Assembly: GCA_963576475.1 (NCBI GenBank)
Contig: OY754977.1
Coordinates: 34,082,172 to 34,146,171, forward strand
Reading direction: 5' to 3'
Length of the DNA: 64,000 nucleotides
DNA from: Molanna angustata
Lineage: Eukaryota; Arthropoda; Insecta; Trichoptera; Molannidae
A program made the position numbers and the translations under genes. This document shows, piece by piece, positions 22,952-35,152 of this stretch (the first letter of the stretch is position 1; each line of letters starts with the position of its first letter). Under the pieces are notes generated by a model. It did no database searches and had not been told where the DNA came from. It worked only from the letters and a program-made list of their open reading frames with translations.

Positions 22952-23036
22952 AAATGGTCTTAGTCAAGACCTACTGACACGGGAAAACCGAGATAAAAAT
23001 ATTATAACATATTTCACCCGTGAAAACATCAAATAT

Positions 23037-23423
<387 letters not shown>

Positions 23424-23520
23424 GTACAAGATTAAACAACAAACACAAGCAGACTGTGATTAACACCACGCATCTTTCCAGGATAACCCCGTTCCACCTC
23501 ACTTTATGTACCATTCCCCT

Positions 23521-23705
23521 GGGGGGCAAGTCTGGTTCGACCGGAGAAATAAAAACCCTAGTGATTACCCATATCATGGATATAATCATCGTATGGAGTT
23601 GTATGCCATCTAAAGATATTGTAGAACTCCATATAATAATTATATCCATGATATGGGTTATCACAAGGGTTTCGATTTCGCCGATTGAACCAGACTTGCC
23701 CCCCT
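23521..23705. mobile_element. Inverted-repeat element (MITE-like), 185 bp
   Basis: GGGGGGCAAGTCTGGTTCGA, AACCCTAGTGATTACCCATA and TCATGGATATAAT on the left mirror the sequence ending TGAACCAGACTTGCCCCCC on the right. One arm alone recurs at 3435-3487. The flanks (TCCACCTCACTTTATG at the left, GGCCTAAAGTCGTAGC at the right) appear joined without the element at about 48985-49030 in the reverse orientation. Confidence 0.8.
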
Positions 23706-23947
23706 GGCCTAAAGTCGTAGCTTATGTGTTTTACCTTACTCTGTAGGGAGGCGGGGTTTTATCTTTAACAACCACTGAGCTAAAAGATGATTAAAAAGGG
23801 TACTTGAGACAAGTAGGTATGAATAAATATTTAATTGTGACTTGTATAGACAGTTGAATAATATAATACAACTTGAACTTGTAGGTAGCAATTTGACGCA
23901 CCAAAAAAAAATTAAAGGCACACTTCCCAAATGAAAAGCAAAATACA

Positions 23948-24048
23948 ATAATAATAAACACTTTCTTTCACCCTACGCAAGTGGCGAGTTTATTGCCGTA
24001 TGGCAATTTCTTCCAACTAACCAAAGTATCCAGCCCAGAGAATGTTGT
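23948..24048 (-). mobile_element. SINE-C fragment, 3' half
   Basis: ACACTTTCTTTCACCCTACG, GGCGAGTTTATTGCCGTATG and ATCCAGCCCAGAGAATG align to the SINE-C copy at 56432-56640. The head is missing. Confidence 0.75.
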
Positions 24049-24651
24049 GCTAGAACCTAATTTTGAATGTACGATGACCATAACGGTTGCAATATGATTA
24101 AGATTAGTAGGTATTTTTTAGTCAAACAAAAATGATTATGGTTCTACATGTACCTATATTTTCCTTAGGTATAACAGGACGACCGTTTCGCTGCCTCCCC
24201 TTTCTTTATTGCGGGTTTTTTGAAAATCTCCCCATTGGACACTAAACAAAAGTATCCAAAATAAAAATATAGGTACCTCTAAATAAGCCTCATCCCTTAT
24301 GTACCAATATGTATTATTTAACGATCAGTTTAACCTTAAGATTCTTTATCTCTTAAAAACACCTGCATACAAGTAATTACCCAACATTAGCTACACTACA
24401 ACTGTTTTATAATTGTACTGTCAAGTAGTTGTTTTATATTTGTCTATGTTTATACCAATTTTCAGCGTTCTATCTTTTATGGTTGTGGTTTCTGAGATAC
24501 ATGGGAAAATAAACCGAAAATTCAAAAGTTGATAACCCCTGAATGAAAAAAAAAAATTCAAAATTCTGAGTATAAAAGTTTTGTAGGCCTATAACTGTTT
24601 ATATATTCTGAAATTTTGGGCTCTGTAAATTGAGCGGATCAAAAGTTATAA

Positions 24652-24666
24652 GGGGACACACACACA

Positions 24667-24742
<76 letters not shown>
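24652..24742. repeat. (CA)n microsatellite
   Basis: About 45 CA dinucleotides with one CATACA near the left and GACACA at the right end. Confidence 0.97.
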
Positions 24743-24743
<1 letters not shown>

Positions 24744-24781
24744 ACGAAATATTCTACTACGAATTCTGAGTAAATCCGTAT

Positions 24782-25123
24782 GTGGAACATATATGCTGCG
24801 AAGCCTCTAAATTGGTGTTTTTTGACTTCAAAGTTGGAAAAGCCGTGAAAAAAGTTGACCCTGCATACAATTCCTTCATACGCGCGTTGGATTTAAACTG
24901 CCTCTTCCTTCAAAAGAATTTCATTCTCTTGAACGAATCGACAGTTGAAAAATACGAACAATTTTCGGTGGATGATGATTTTATCGGCTTCGTTGAATAT
25001 GTGTTTGGTAATTTTGTCACATCAAATACCAAACAGAGATCCATACGATATGCCGAAAATATACATTTTTGTTTAATTGTCTCCTTTATACACAAGTTAA
25101 GCTTACACTCTGGTTCAGTTTAA
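24782..25123 (+). CDS. Hypothetical ORF next to the satellite
   Basis: A 113-codon frame starting at ATG 24782, directly after the (CA)n tract, reads LVFFDFKVGKAVKKVDPAYN, SFIRALDLNCLFLQKNF, then VDDDFIGFVEYVFGNF before ending SGSV. The composition is not simple-repeat-like and G+C is above local background, so a real or former coding sequence is possible. No signal peptide, transmembrane run or known motif is clear. I do not recognise the family. No splice sites or poly(A) signal convincingly frame it. Confidence 0.3.
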   Translation: MEHICCEASKLVFFDFKVGKAVKKVDPAYNSFIRALDLNCLFLQKNFILLNESTVEKYEQFSVDDDFIGFVEYVFGNFVTSNTKQRSIRYAENIHFCLIVSFIHKLSLHSGSV

Positions 25124-25261
25124 AATATGTTTAATTTTTACTGTGTATCTTTTTCTGTATCTCGTGATTTTGTTTTGTGAATATGTGTTTAATAGAATAA
25201 ACGAGTGGGTTGTGGCCAACACTAAACTCTCCACACCACAAATATTGACAATGAAATATTT

Positions 25262-28200
25262 TATTCATTCTAAATTTTACTACCAGGAATATAAATTTTC
25301 TAACGATAGTATATTTTCATGTTAAGATAGACAAACTATTAATGCCGTATAGTGAAGAATGCTTATGTTGTATGAAATATTTTAAAAAAAGCAGATAAAT
25401 TTTGATTTAAAGAACGCGAGAGCATTTTCAAAATTTTGACACGTGATATCATATGAAGATTTTTTTGTTATTTATGGAAAGCTAATCAGTTCTATGTTCA
25501 AGCTCTTTACATTATAACATGAAATCAAATTACTGAACGTTTCCATACATAGAAATTTATCTAATTTCATTTTTATTCATACTAAATGTTACTATCAGGA
25601 ATATAAATTTTCTTCCGATAGTATATTTTTATGTTAAGATAGACAAACTATTAATGCAGTATAGTGAAGAATGCTTATGTTGTATGAAATATTTTTAAAA
25701 AAGCACATAAATTTTGTTTTAAAGAACGCAAGAGTATTTTCCAAATTTTGACAGGTGATATCATATGAAGAATTTTTTTGTTATTTATGGAAAGCTAATC
25801 AGTTCTATGTTCAAGCTCTTTACATTATAACATGAAATCAAATTACTGAACTTTTCCATACATAGAAATTTATCTAATTACATTTTTATTCATACTAAAT
25901 GTTACTACCAGGAATATAAATTTTCTTCCGATAGTATATTTTTATGTTAAGATAAACAAACTATTAATGCAGTATAGTGAAGAATGCTTATGTTGTATGA
26001 AATATTTTAAAAAAAGCAGATAAATTTTGATTTAAAGAACGCGAGAGCATTTTCAAAATTTTGACACGTGATATCATATGAAGATTTTTTTGTTATTTAT
26101 GGAAAGCTAATCAGTTCTATGTTCAAGCTCTTTACATTATAACATGAAATCAAATTACTGAACGTTTCCATACATAGAAATTTATCTAATTACATTTTTA
26201 TTCATACTAAATGTTACTATCAGGAATATAAATTTTCTTCCGATAGTATATTTTTATGTTAAGATAGACAAACTATTAATGCAGTATAGTGAAGAATGCT
26301 TATGTTGTATGAAATATTTTTAAAAAAGCAGATAAATTTTGTTTTAAAGAACGCAAGAGTATTTTCCAAATTTTGACAGGTGATATCATATGAAGAATTT
26401 TTTTGTTATTTATGGAAAGCTAATCAGTTCTATGTTCAAGCTCTTTACATTATAACATGAAATCAAATTACTGAACGTTTCCATACATAGAAATTTATCT
26501 AATTACATTTTTATTCATACTAAATGTTACTATCAGGAATATAAATTTTCTTCCGATAGTATATTTTTATGTTAAGATAGACAAACTATTAATGCAGTAT
26601 AGGGAAGAATGCTTATGTTGTATGAAATATTTTAAAAAAAGCAGATAAATTTTATTCTAAAGAACGCGAGAGCATTTTCCAAATTTGGACAGGTGATATC
26701 ATATGAAGAATTTATTTGTTATTTATGGAAAGCTAATCAGTTCTATGTTCAAGCTCTTTACATTATAACATGAAATCAAATTACTGAACTTTTCCATACA
26801 TAGAAATTTATCTAATTACATTTTTATTCATACTAAATGTTACTACCAGGAATATAAATTTTCTTCCGATAGTATATTTTTATGTTAAGATAAACAAACT
26901 ATTAATGCAGTATAGTGAAGAATGCTTATGTTGTATGAAATATTTTAAAAAAAGCAGATAAATTTTGATTTAAAGAACGCAAGAGCATTTTCAAAATTTT
27001 GACACGTGATATCATATGAAGATTTTTTTGTTATTTATGGAAAGCTAATCAGTTCTATGTTCAAGCTCTTTACATTATAACATGAAATCAAATTACTGAA
27101 CGTTTCCATACATAGAAATTTATCTAATTACATTTTTATTCATACTAAATGTTACTATCAGGAATATAAATTTTCTTCCGATAGTATATTTTTATGTTAA
27201 GATAGACAAACTATTAATGCAGTATAGTGAAGAATGCTTATGTTGTATGAAATATTTTTAAAAAAGCAGATAAATTTTGATTTAAAGAACGCGAGAGCAT
27301 TTTCAAAATTTTGACACGTGATATCATATGAAGATTTTTTTGTTATTTATGGAAAGCTAATCAGTTCTATGTTCAAGCTCTTTACATTATAACATGAAAT
27401 CAAATTACTGAACGTTTCCATACATAGAAATTTATCTAATTACATTTTTATTCATACTAAATGTTACTATCAGGAATATAAATTTTCTTCCGATAGTATA
27501 TTTTTATGTTAAGATAAACAAACTATTAATGCAGTATAGTGAAGAATGCTTATGTTGTATGAAATATTTTAAAAAAAGCAGATAAATTTTGTTTTAAAGA
27601 ACGCGAGAGCATTTTCAAAATTTTGACACGTGATATTATATGAAGAATTTTTTTGTTATTTATGGAAAGCTAATCAGTTCTATGTTCAAGCTCTTTACAT
27701 AATAACATGAAATCAAATTACTGAACGTTTCCATACATAGAAATTTATCTAATTACATTTTTATTCATACTAAATGTTACTATCAGGAATATAAATTTTC
27801 TTCCGATAGTATATTTTTATGTTAAGATAGACAAACTATTAATGCAGTATAGGGAAGAATGCTTATGTTGTATGAAATATTTTAAAAAAAGCAGATAAAT
27901 TTTGTTCTAAATAACGCGAGAGCATTTTCCAAATTTTGACAGGTGATATCATATGAAGATTTTTTTTGTTATTTATGGAAAGCTATTCAGTTCTATGTTC
28001 AAGCTCTTTACATTATAACATGAAATCAAATTACTGAACTTTTCCATACATAGAAATTTATCTAATTACATTTTTATTCATACTAAATGTTACTATCAGG
28101 AATGTAAATTTTCTTCCGATAGTATATTTTTATGTTAAGATAAACAAACTATTAATGCAGTATAGTGAAGAATGCTTATGTTGTATGAAATATTTTAAAA

Positions 28201-29960
28201 AAAGCAGAAAAATTTTGTTCTAAAGAACGCGAGAGCATTTTCCAAATTTTGACAGGTGATATCATATGAAGATTTTTTTTGTTGTTTATGGAAAGCTAAT
28301 CAGTTCTATGTTCAAGCTTTTTACATTATAACATGAAATCAAATTACTGAACTTTTCCATACATAGAAATTTATCTAATTACATTTTTATTCATACTAAA
28401 CGTTACTATCAGGAATATAAATTTTCTTCCGATAGTATATTTTTATGTTAAGATAAACAAACTATTAATGCAGTATAGTGAAGAATGCTTATGTTGTATG
28501 AAATATTTAAAAAAAAGCAGATAAATTTTGTTCTAAAGAACGCGAGAGCATTTTCCAAATTTTGACAGGTGATATCATATGAAGATTTTTTTTGTTATTT
28601 ATGGAAAGCTAATCAGTTCTATGTTCAAGCTCTTTACATTATAACATGAAATCAAATTACTGAACTTTTCCATACATAGAAATTTATCTTATTACATTTT
28701 TATTCATACTAAATGTTACTATCAGGAATATAAATTTTCTTCCGATAGTATATTTTTATGTTAAGATAAACAAACTATTAGTGCAGTATAGTGAAGAATG
28801 CTTATGTTGTATTAAATATTTTAAAAAAAGCAGATAAATTTTGTTTTAAAGAACGCGAAGGCATTTTCAAAATTTTGACACGTGATATTATATGAAGATT
28901 TTTTTTTGATTTATGGAAAGCTAATCAGTTCTATGTTCAAGTTCTTTACATTATAACATGAAATCAAATTACTGAACGTTTCCATACATAGAAATTTATC
29001 TAATTACATTTTTATTCATACTAAATGTTACTATCAGGAATATAAATTTTCTTCCGATAGTATATTTTTATGTTAAGATAAACAAACTATTAATGCAGTA
29101 TAGTGAAGAATGCTTATGTTGTATGAAATATTTTAAAAAAAGCAGATAAATTTTGTTCTAAAGAACGCAAGAGCATTTTCCAAATTTTGACAGGTGATAT
29201 CATATTAAGATTTTTTTTGTTATTTATGGAAAGCTAATCAGTTCTATGTTCAAGCTCTTTACATTATAACATGAAATCAAATTACTGAACTTTTCCATAC
29301 ATAGAAATTTATCTAATTACATTTTTATTCATACTAAATGTTACTATCAGGAATATAAATTTTCTTCCGATAGTATATTTTTATGTTAAGATAGACAAAC
29401 TATTAATGGAGTATAGGGAAGAATGCTTATGTTGTATGAAATATTTTAAAAAAAGCAGATAAATTTTGTTCTAAAGAACGCGAGAGCATTTTCCAAATTT
29501 TGACAGGTGATATCATATGAAGATTTTTTTTGTTATTTATGGAAAGCTAATCAGTTCTATGTTCAAGCTCTTTACATTATAACATGAAATCAAATTACTG
29601 AACGTTTCCATAAATAGAAATTTATCTAATTACATTTTTATTCATACTAAATGTTACTAACAGGAATATAAATTTTCTTCCGATAGTATATTTTTATGTT
29701 AAGATAGACAAACTATTAATGCAGTATAGTGAAGACTGCTTATGTTGTATGAAATATTTTAAAAAAAGCAGATAAATTTTGTTTCAAAGAGCGTTAGAGC
29801 ATTTTGACAATGTTGACACGTGATATCATATGAAGAAATTTTATGATATCTATGAAAAGCTAATCAGTTCTAAGTTCAAGCTATTAATATTCTTATATCA
29901 ATATGAAATCAATGAACTGAACATTGCCAAATATAAAAAAATTCTCTTGTTACATATAAG
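25262..29960. repeat. 312-313-bp satellite, about 15 monomers
   Basis: The anchor GGAATATAAATTTTCTTCCG recurs at 25598, 25911, 26223, 26536, 26849, 27161 and 27473 and on to 29663; the first unit (25286) is slightly different. The spacing is 312-313 bp. Two monomer types differ at linked sites: type A has TTTTCAAAATTTTGACACGTG, type B has TTTTCCAAATTTTGACAGGTG. The first four monomers alternate A-B-A-B; later the order becomes irregular. The first and last monomers are the most diverged, as expected at array edges. Confidence 0.97.
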
Positions 29961-30425
29961 TTTCATACAAATATCCATTAAATAAAATATAATTTTTGAA
30001 ACCGTTGAATATTTTTCTTTTAACATTGACCAACTTTGAATACAATTTTATGAAGATTCTTGGTGTTGTATAAATAGTTGAAACCAAATTAAAATATCTC
30101 TAATTTCCAGGTCGTGAGAGCATTTTTTCAGTTTTAATAGATGAAATCATAAAGAAACATTGGGAAAAAATGAACCGTTGTCTATGGAAAACTAATCAGC
30201 TCTAAGTTTATGGACTTAACACATGTGATATCAATATGAAGTCAATCGGACTTATAGTTTGGGCTGCAGAGAGGACACAAAAAAAAAACAACGTAAATGA
30301 TGAATTCATAGAGAAGAAATCAAAAGTTGTCTATGGAAAACTAATCAGCTCTAGGTCTTTGCACTTTACACATATGATGTTAATATGAAGTCGATCAGAC
30401 TTATAGTTTGGGCTGTAGAGAGGAC
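29960..30425. repeat. Decayed edge monomers of the satellite
   Basis: GGTCGTGAGAGCATTTTTTC, CTAATCAGCTCTAAGTTTAT and ATATCAATATGAAGTCAATC correspond in order to GCGAGAGCATTTTC, CTAATCAGTTCTATGTTC and the ACATGAAATCAAATT region of the satellite. A second partial unit follows (30325-30420). Both end with ACTTATAGTTTGGGCTG and AGAGAGGACACAAAA, a segment absent from the core monomers. Confidence 0.7.
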
Positions 30426-30430
30426 ACAAA

Positions 30431-30500
30431 AAAGATAAATGCTACGGCGTACGGCGTACGGCGTACGGCGTACGGCGTACGGCGTACGGCGTACAGCGTA
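30431..30500. repeat. (TACGGCG)n heptanucleotide array
   Basis: About nine tandem copies of TACGGCG, the last ones mutated (TACAGCG, TATACGCC). The GC-rich unit stands out sharply from the AT-rich surroundings. It directly precedes repeat X copy 2. Confidence 0.95.
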
Positions 30501-30514
30501 TACGCCATACACAC

Positions 30515-30648
30515 AAACACATCACGACGAAACTCATAGTGTGCATTCTCTACATGATACCCATTGAGAAATTGATGTAAAAAAAATACGCTTAAATTTT
30601 GCGAAATCATGACTCTCCCCTATTCCATAGTGTGGAGAGTAAAAATGA
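30515..30648 (+). repeat. Dispersed repeat X, copy 2
   Basis: Matches 186-323 along its length: ACACATCACGACGAAACTCA, ATTGAGAAATTGATG, ATACGCTTAAA and the end GTGTGGAGAGTAAAAA. Confidence 0.75.
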
Positions 30649-30721
30649 GACAATATCTGCAAACTATGCATGCATCAAAGTTTTAATATATAGAATAAAT
30701 AATAATCAATAGGAAGCAAGT

Positions 30722-30835
30722 ACTGGGTCGAATTACGCACGGGTTTGTCGCGCTAATGCACTTACAAACTAGTGTTCGATTCGAAGTACGCGTCCTACAA
30801 TTGTGCGCGGGTTTGATGCGTAAATTATATTTCCA
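30722..30835 (-). repeat. Partial copy of fold-back family W
   Basis: GCAAGTACTGGGTCGAATTA, GTCGCGCTAATGCACTTACA, AACTAGTG and GTGCGCGGGTTTGATGCG match the reverse of the right part of the 11636-12345 element (12190-12345). Confidence 0.6.
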
Positions 30836-30849
30836 AACACGTTTTTAAG

Positions 30850-32555
30850 GCGAGGCAAATATGTAATTAATTGGAAAAAGGAAATACGCCACCGAATCGT
30901 TGAACGAATTTTAGTAGATCATTCATGTAAATTCTTGTGTGAGATGTTACATAAATAAATTAATTAAATTAAATATTTCATCCGAATGTAATTTTTAAAA
31001 TTTTAATATTGTATTAAAAGATTCCACTCACAGGAAACAAAAAGGAAACGTAAATGACGCAAGCTAGAAAGGTCAGACGAAATGGGAAGAGGCAAGGAAG
31101 TAGAAGAAGAAGATTTTGTTTACATTTTTACCAATTTCTCCTAAACTGAAGTATATAACGAAAGTACTGTATACATATGTAGGTACCTATATATAATGTC
31201 TTACACATCCCGTAAGCTAAGAAGTCACTTGAATAGTTAAAAATCACTCCAAGCGATAATGTCACTAAAGATGTTTTTCCCTTGCCTCCAACTAAATGTT
31301 CCCTTTTCGTTAAGGAATGTTGTTAACATCTTTTGTGATACCATTTAACTCCTTAAGGAGTAATTACATTCAATTTATCTTTTCAATTACGACCTAAACG
31401 CTGTACACATTGTCTACGATGTAACTACAAGTTTTTTTTTTGTATTAATAAATGTCAGATGTTTTTTATTAATGACACTGAAGATTTCCTTCTTTTCTCT
31501 CGTAAGAACAACGTCTTTTCGAAACGTTTAATCTTATCAAAAATTCTTACTTTATGCATTGCTACAAATAACAGATTTGTCAATTTTATTTTAGGTTATG
31601 TTTTGTTACACATGTATTATTCATTGCATGAAAAATAAATAAAACAAGTATTTATTACGAGTATTTACTTAAAAAATCGAATAGGATATATACATATATT
31701 CTAGAGAAGATTTATACCTATTACCTTATTTACGGTATGATCTGGTGGTTTCATTTTTGCACGCAAATGCCATCTAACCTTCATAGTTTTTCTTTCTTTG
31801 AAAACTTAACCGAACACTTTAGTTAAAATAGCAATTTTCAACACTTAGGAGGCTTTTATCACTGAAAACCACCAATACTCAGGTCTCATATTATCGGTCG
31901 TTGTATAAAACCATTCACAGAAAATTCTTTAAACAGAAAAATATCAGCATATATAGGTACATAATATACAATAACGTAAATAATGCAGTCTTTCTATGTT
32001 GATCTGATCGTTAAATTTGAAAATGAAATTAATAGACGAAAGACAATTAAAAATTTCAATGTAGTTTATTATCTTAGTCTGGAGTTTTGCGATAAAATAA
32101 ATGATATTCCAATAAATGCATTCAAGAGATCTTCGTTGATTCAAGCATTCCTATAGTACCCGTTGGTTGGTATTTACATTGGAAATGGTGAAGTTGTCTG
32201 AAACGATTTAATTAACTTGTTCAACACTAACACCCTTAATAACGATAGCTTTAAACTTTTCTCTAGATGATTCCTTGATGAAAGAAAGAATTCTTTCAAT
32301 AATAATAGGCACCGACCTCACTTTCTCGCAGACTCAATTAGTATCAAACATTCTGACATTATAGTCCTACTTTCTCACTTTTCTCTAATATAAAAAGATT
32401 CCATTCAGTGGTCGAGTGCAAAAATACCACGAATCTAAAACATTTTATTTTTTTAAGCTCAGTTTTTTACAAGACGTTCGCCGACGGATATGTACTTCTA
32501 CACAAAGACTTATAGATTTGTAATATATTATTTTTACTATCTACTTGGTTATATT
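30850..32555. other. Stretch without recognised genes
   Basis: AT-rich and non-coding by eye. A (GAA)n-like end (GAAGTAGAAGAAGAAGA, about 31100-31118) may be a worn LINE tail. No other signature. Confidence 0.45.
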
Positions 32556-32571
32556 CATGGTTGTTCAAAAT

Positions 32572-32725
32572 GGTGACAGGAAAATTATTCGAAAAACAAT
32601 TATTCGAATGCTCAATTTTACGAAAATCAATTTTACGAATGGCAATTATTCGAATCACATTTTTTCGAAAAACAATTTTCCGAACACACAATTATCAGAA
32701 TTTACAATTGTTCGAATTTTTATGA
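32572..32725. repeat. Degenerate AACAATTATTCGAA array
   Basis: About ten imperfect units of 11-15 bp of the form CAATTnTTCGAA (GAAAATTATTCGAAAAACAA, GGCAATTATTCGAATCAC, AACAATTTTCCGAAC). A related stretch appears at 33280-33345 (TTAGTTCGAATAATTTGC, TTCGGACAATTGTCATTC). Each unit is nearly self-complementary around TTCGAA. Confidence 0.75.
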
Positions 32726-32749
32726 CGTCATGTTGGTAGTATTGTGAGA

Positions 32750-32895
32750 GGAATAAACCATAGATTTTTATTATAATATACTAGATGTAGTTAGCAAATT
32801 TTGTATGAATCGAAAACAAATGAATCACTTTTTGCACGGAGTACTACATCTACATAGTATATTATTATGTATAATAAAAATCTATGGAATAAACA
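32750..32895. mobile_element. Fold-back family V element
   Basis: AATAAACCATAGATTTTTAT, TATAATATACTAGATGTAGT on the left mirrors ACTACATCTACATAGTATAT and AATAAAAATCTATGGAATAA on the right, with about 45 bp between. Related arms are at 34828-34870/35105-35152 and 8245-8285. Confidence 0.75.
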
Positions 32896-33109
32896 ACATG
32901 GCGACGCACCGCGCTGTCAGATATCCTAGGATGTACACCTATTTTTTAAACCTAAACCTACAAAACTTTGGTAAAAATAGGTTGGTTAGGTTTGTTTGTA
33001 GTTATAATTGCGACTGGCGTGAGCCAGTTGCATTATATATTAAAAAAAGTAAGTGTAATATTAAAATAAAATAACTAAATTGGTGTGAATACTAGATAAA
33101 CATAAACTG

Positions 33110-34165
33110 GTGTACAAACTAGGCTATCCCGCGCTGTCAAACATCAGTTATTAAAAATGTGCAAACATACGTACCCAACAATAATACAACAAGTAATAAT
33201 AATCTTCATCGAATATATTTTACTGGCAACAAATATGTCAAAGGAGGCAACATAATGACACAAAAATATATTAATTTCGGTTAATTGGTTTTCCAACAAA
33301 TGTTAGTTCGAATAATTTGCTTTCGGACAATTGTCATTCTGATCATCATCCCATATCTAATTGTTATTTTTATTATAAAAGTGCGCATGTGTCCATGCAA
33401 AAAGTATTCAGAATCCCAATGCAGCGGCCCTAAATGTGTTGGTAATATCAAGTAAAAAATATAACTCATAGACAAACGTTGCTCTCGAATGAGTAAACTC
33501 AAAGTACTGTTAATAAATAGGACATTGTTAGTAGTTCTCAGATTCGTTTAAATCGTGCTCACGTGAGAATTCTCGAAGTCACTATTTGAGAATTGTTTAT
33601 AAATTCGGCCCTTAGTCTCCATACAAACATACAGTCAACCATACATAGCTGTTAACATAATCGGGGTAGTGTGATGGGAAACTCTCTAAGCTATTAAAAC
33701 TATTTTATTTTATTTTGGAAACAAGTTTCCAAAAACTCCTATTTCTAGCTAACTATTCTATCTTAACAAAATCTAACTACAATTCTTTTTACTACAAACT
33801 TAAATAATCTAACTAATCTTCTTTATCTCTTGCATCGAATTTTATATTTTCATTGAATCGAATGCATTGAATCGAATTGAATCATCTCTTGCATTGAATC
33901 GAATTTTATATTTTCAGCACGTAGTTTCATGATTTCGTCTAGACTTAGCCTTTTCGTCTAGGAAAAATGAAGATCCTGTCTATTCGCACTATCCTTTTCT
34001 GACATACAAGTTTTGTATAAAAAAAAACTTAAAATATTGAATAATTTGGATTTAAGGGTTATTAGTTTGGTATGTATTCTTCAACGTGTGTTATATGCAA
34101 CTAGTAATGAATTTTATGCAGTTATCTTTGTTTAGTGTTGTCCATATACTTCGTTAATGACCCAT
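33110..34165. other. Stretch without recognised genes
   Basis: AT-rich. It contains a local duplication at 33828-33920 (TCTCTTGCATCGAATTTTAT twice, with TTGAATCGAAT repeats). Nothing else recognised. Confidence 0.45.
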
Positions 34166-34166
34166 A

Positions 34167-34293
34167 TATATTTTTTCAATAATCCTTGTTAGACAAGTAC
34201 ATCCTACATTTCCTAAATTAAGCATAAATGCTTATGCCATAGGTGAACGAAATCGGTTGAGGCAGGATTCGAACTCACGACCACTGGACCCAT
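34167..34293 (-). mobile_element. SINE-A, internally deleted
   Basis: The body and box B region are present (AGGTGAACGAAATCGG, GGCAGGATTCGAACTCACGA), but most of the 5' half is missing: CCACTGG runs straight into ACCCATC, skipping the anticodon loop and box A. Confidence 0.8.
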
Positions 34294-34827
34294 CTATTTA
34301 TTTCATCGTTTTTAAAAACATTGCAATTATAAGAAAAATATTATATCAAGTTTTTTGGAACAGGATATTAAAACTGCCTTAAATATTGTACTCGGCGTAT
34401 TATGGCGATGCCCGTTGGAAATTAATTGAATGATTTTGTTGAAAATGCCTTCGAGATATTATTATTATGGGGAGATCTCCTAGAATAAAATATAAAACTT
34501 TTTGCTCTATTAAGATGTCGGACGTCCACTTCATCTTAATTAAAATCTTCTTTTCTTTTCATAATACCTCTTCATCCGATCTGTCGTATCGTCTTTTACT
34601 GAACCAGGCTAATGTCATCCTCCTCCATTATATCGCTGAAGACTCGATTTAATGGTTTTTATAAAAGTTCCCGAATGGAAGGTGGGACTTACTGCGATAG
34701 TATTGAACTGATTCCTCTATTGAATATATAAGATATTTTTGTCAATGCAATTCATCAAGATTTTTCTCCCGCATTCGGTGCAATAAGAAAAAAATAGTTC
34801 TATAAATTAATCTTGGACATGTATATT

Positions 34828-35152
34828 TCATAGATTTTCATATAATATACTCGATTGAGTAGGTACTACGTACAATAACCGAGTCATGATATATCGCAAG
34901 TTTGACGTTTTGCTTGGCAACATATTGCAGTTTTCCTTGCATTTCAACACTTCCTAAATAACTGTTCTCTAAATCTTTCCGAATAAAGTCTTTTTTTCTA
35001 CAAATAAATCCGAAAACAATTCACATTAGTCGTTATTCTCTAAAAAAACGATGTGGTCTGCCAACCAAGTTGTCTAAAATCCCGGGGAAAAATCATCACT
35101 CGATTTGCTAACTACAACATCTAGTATATATTATTATAATGAAAAAATATGG
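34828..35152. mobile_element. Longer family V copy
   Basis: TTTCATAGATTTTCATATAA, TATACTCGATTGAGTAGGTA at the left mirrors TAACTACAACATCTAGTATA, TATTATTATAATG at the right (the same ends as 32750-32895), with about 240 bp of unrelated interior. Confidence 0.55.

Larger units (their letters stand above)
22713..22997. repeat. Near-perfect 285-bp palindrome of the hairpin element
   Basis: Arms of about 136 bp (22713-22848 and 22862-22997) appear identical, around a 13-base spacer. Each arm carries TTAAGTCCTTGAAAATGCC, then CTGGTGATATTCAGGCGAAA and CGTCGGAAGAC oriented outward. Two head-to-head copies of the element next to (TA)n and an assembly gap could be a true inverted insertion or an assembly fold-back artefact. 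Confidence 0.9.

Noticed and set aside
24599..24790. Cys-Val repeat frame
   Set aside because: Antisense of the (CA)n tract.
25262..29960. CRISPR-like array
   Set aside because: The 312-bp units are contiguous without unique spacers, and the genome is eukaryotic.
30401..30610. Frame with YAVRRTP repeats
   Set aside because: The heptamer array read in three frames gives a 7-residue pseudo-motif; no other support.
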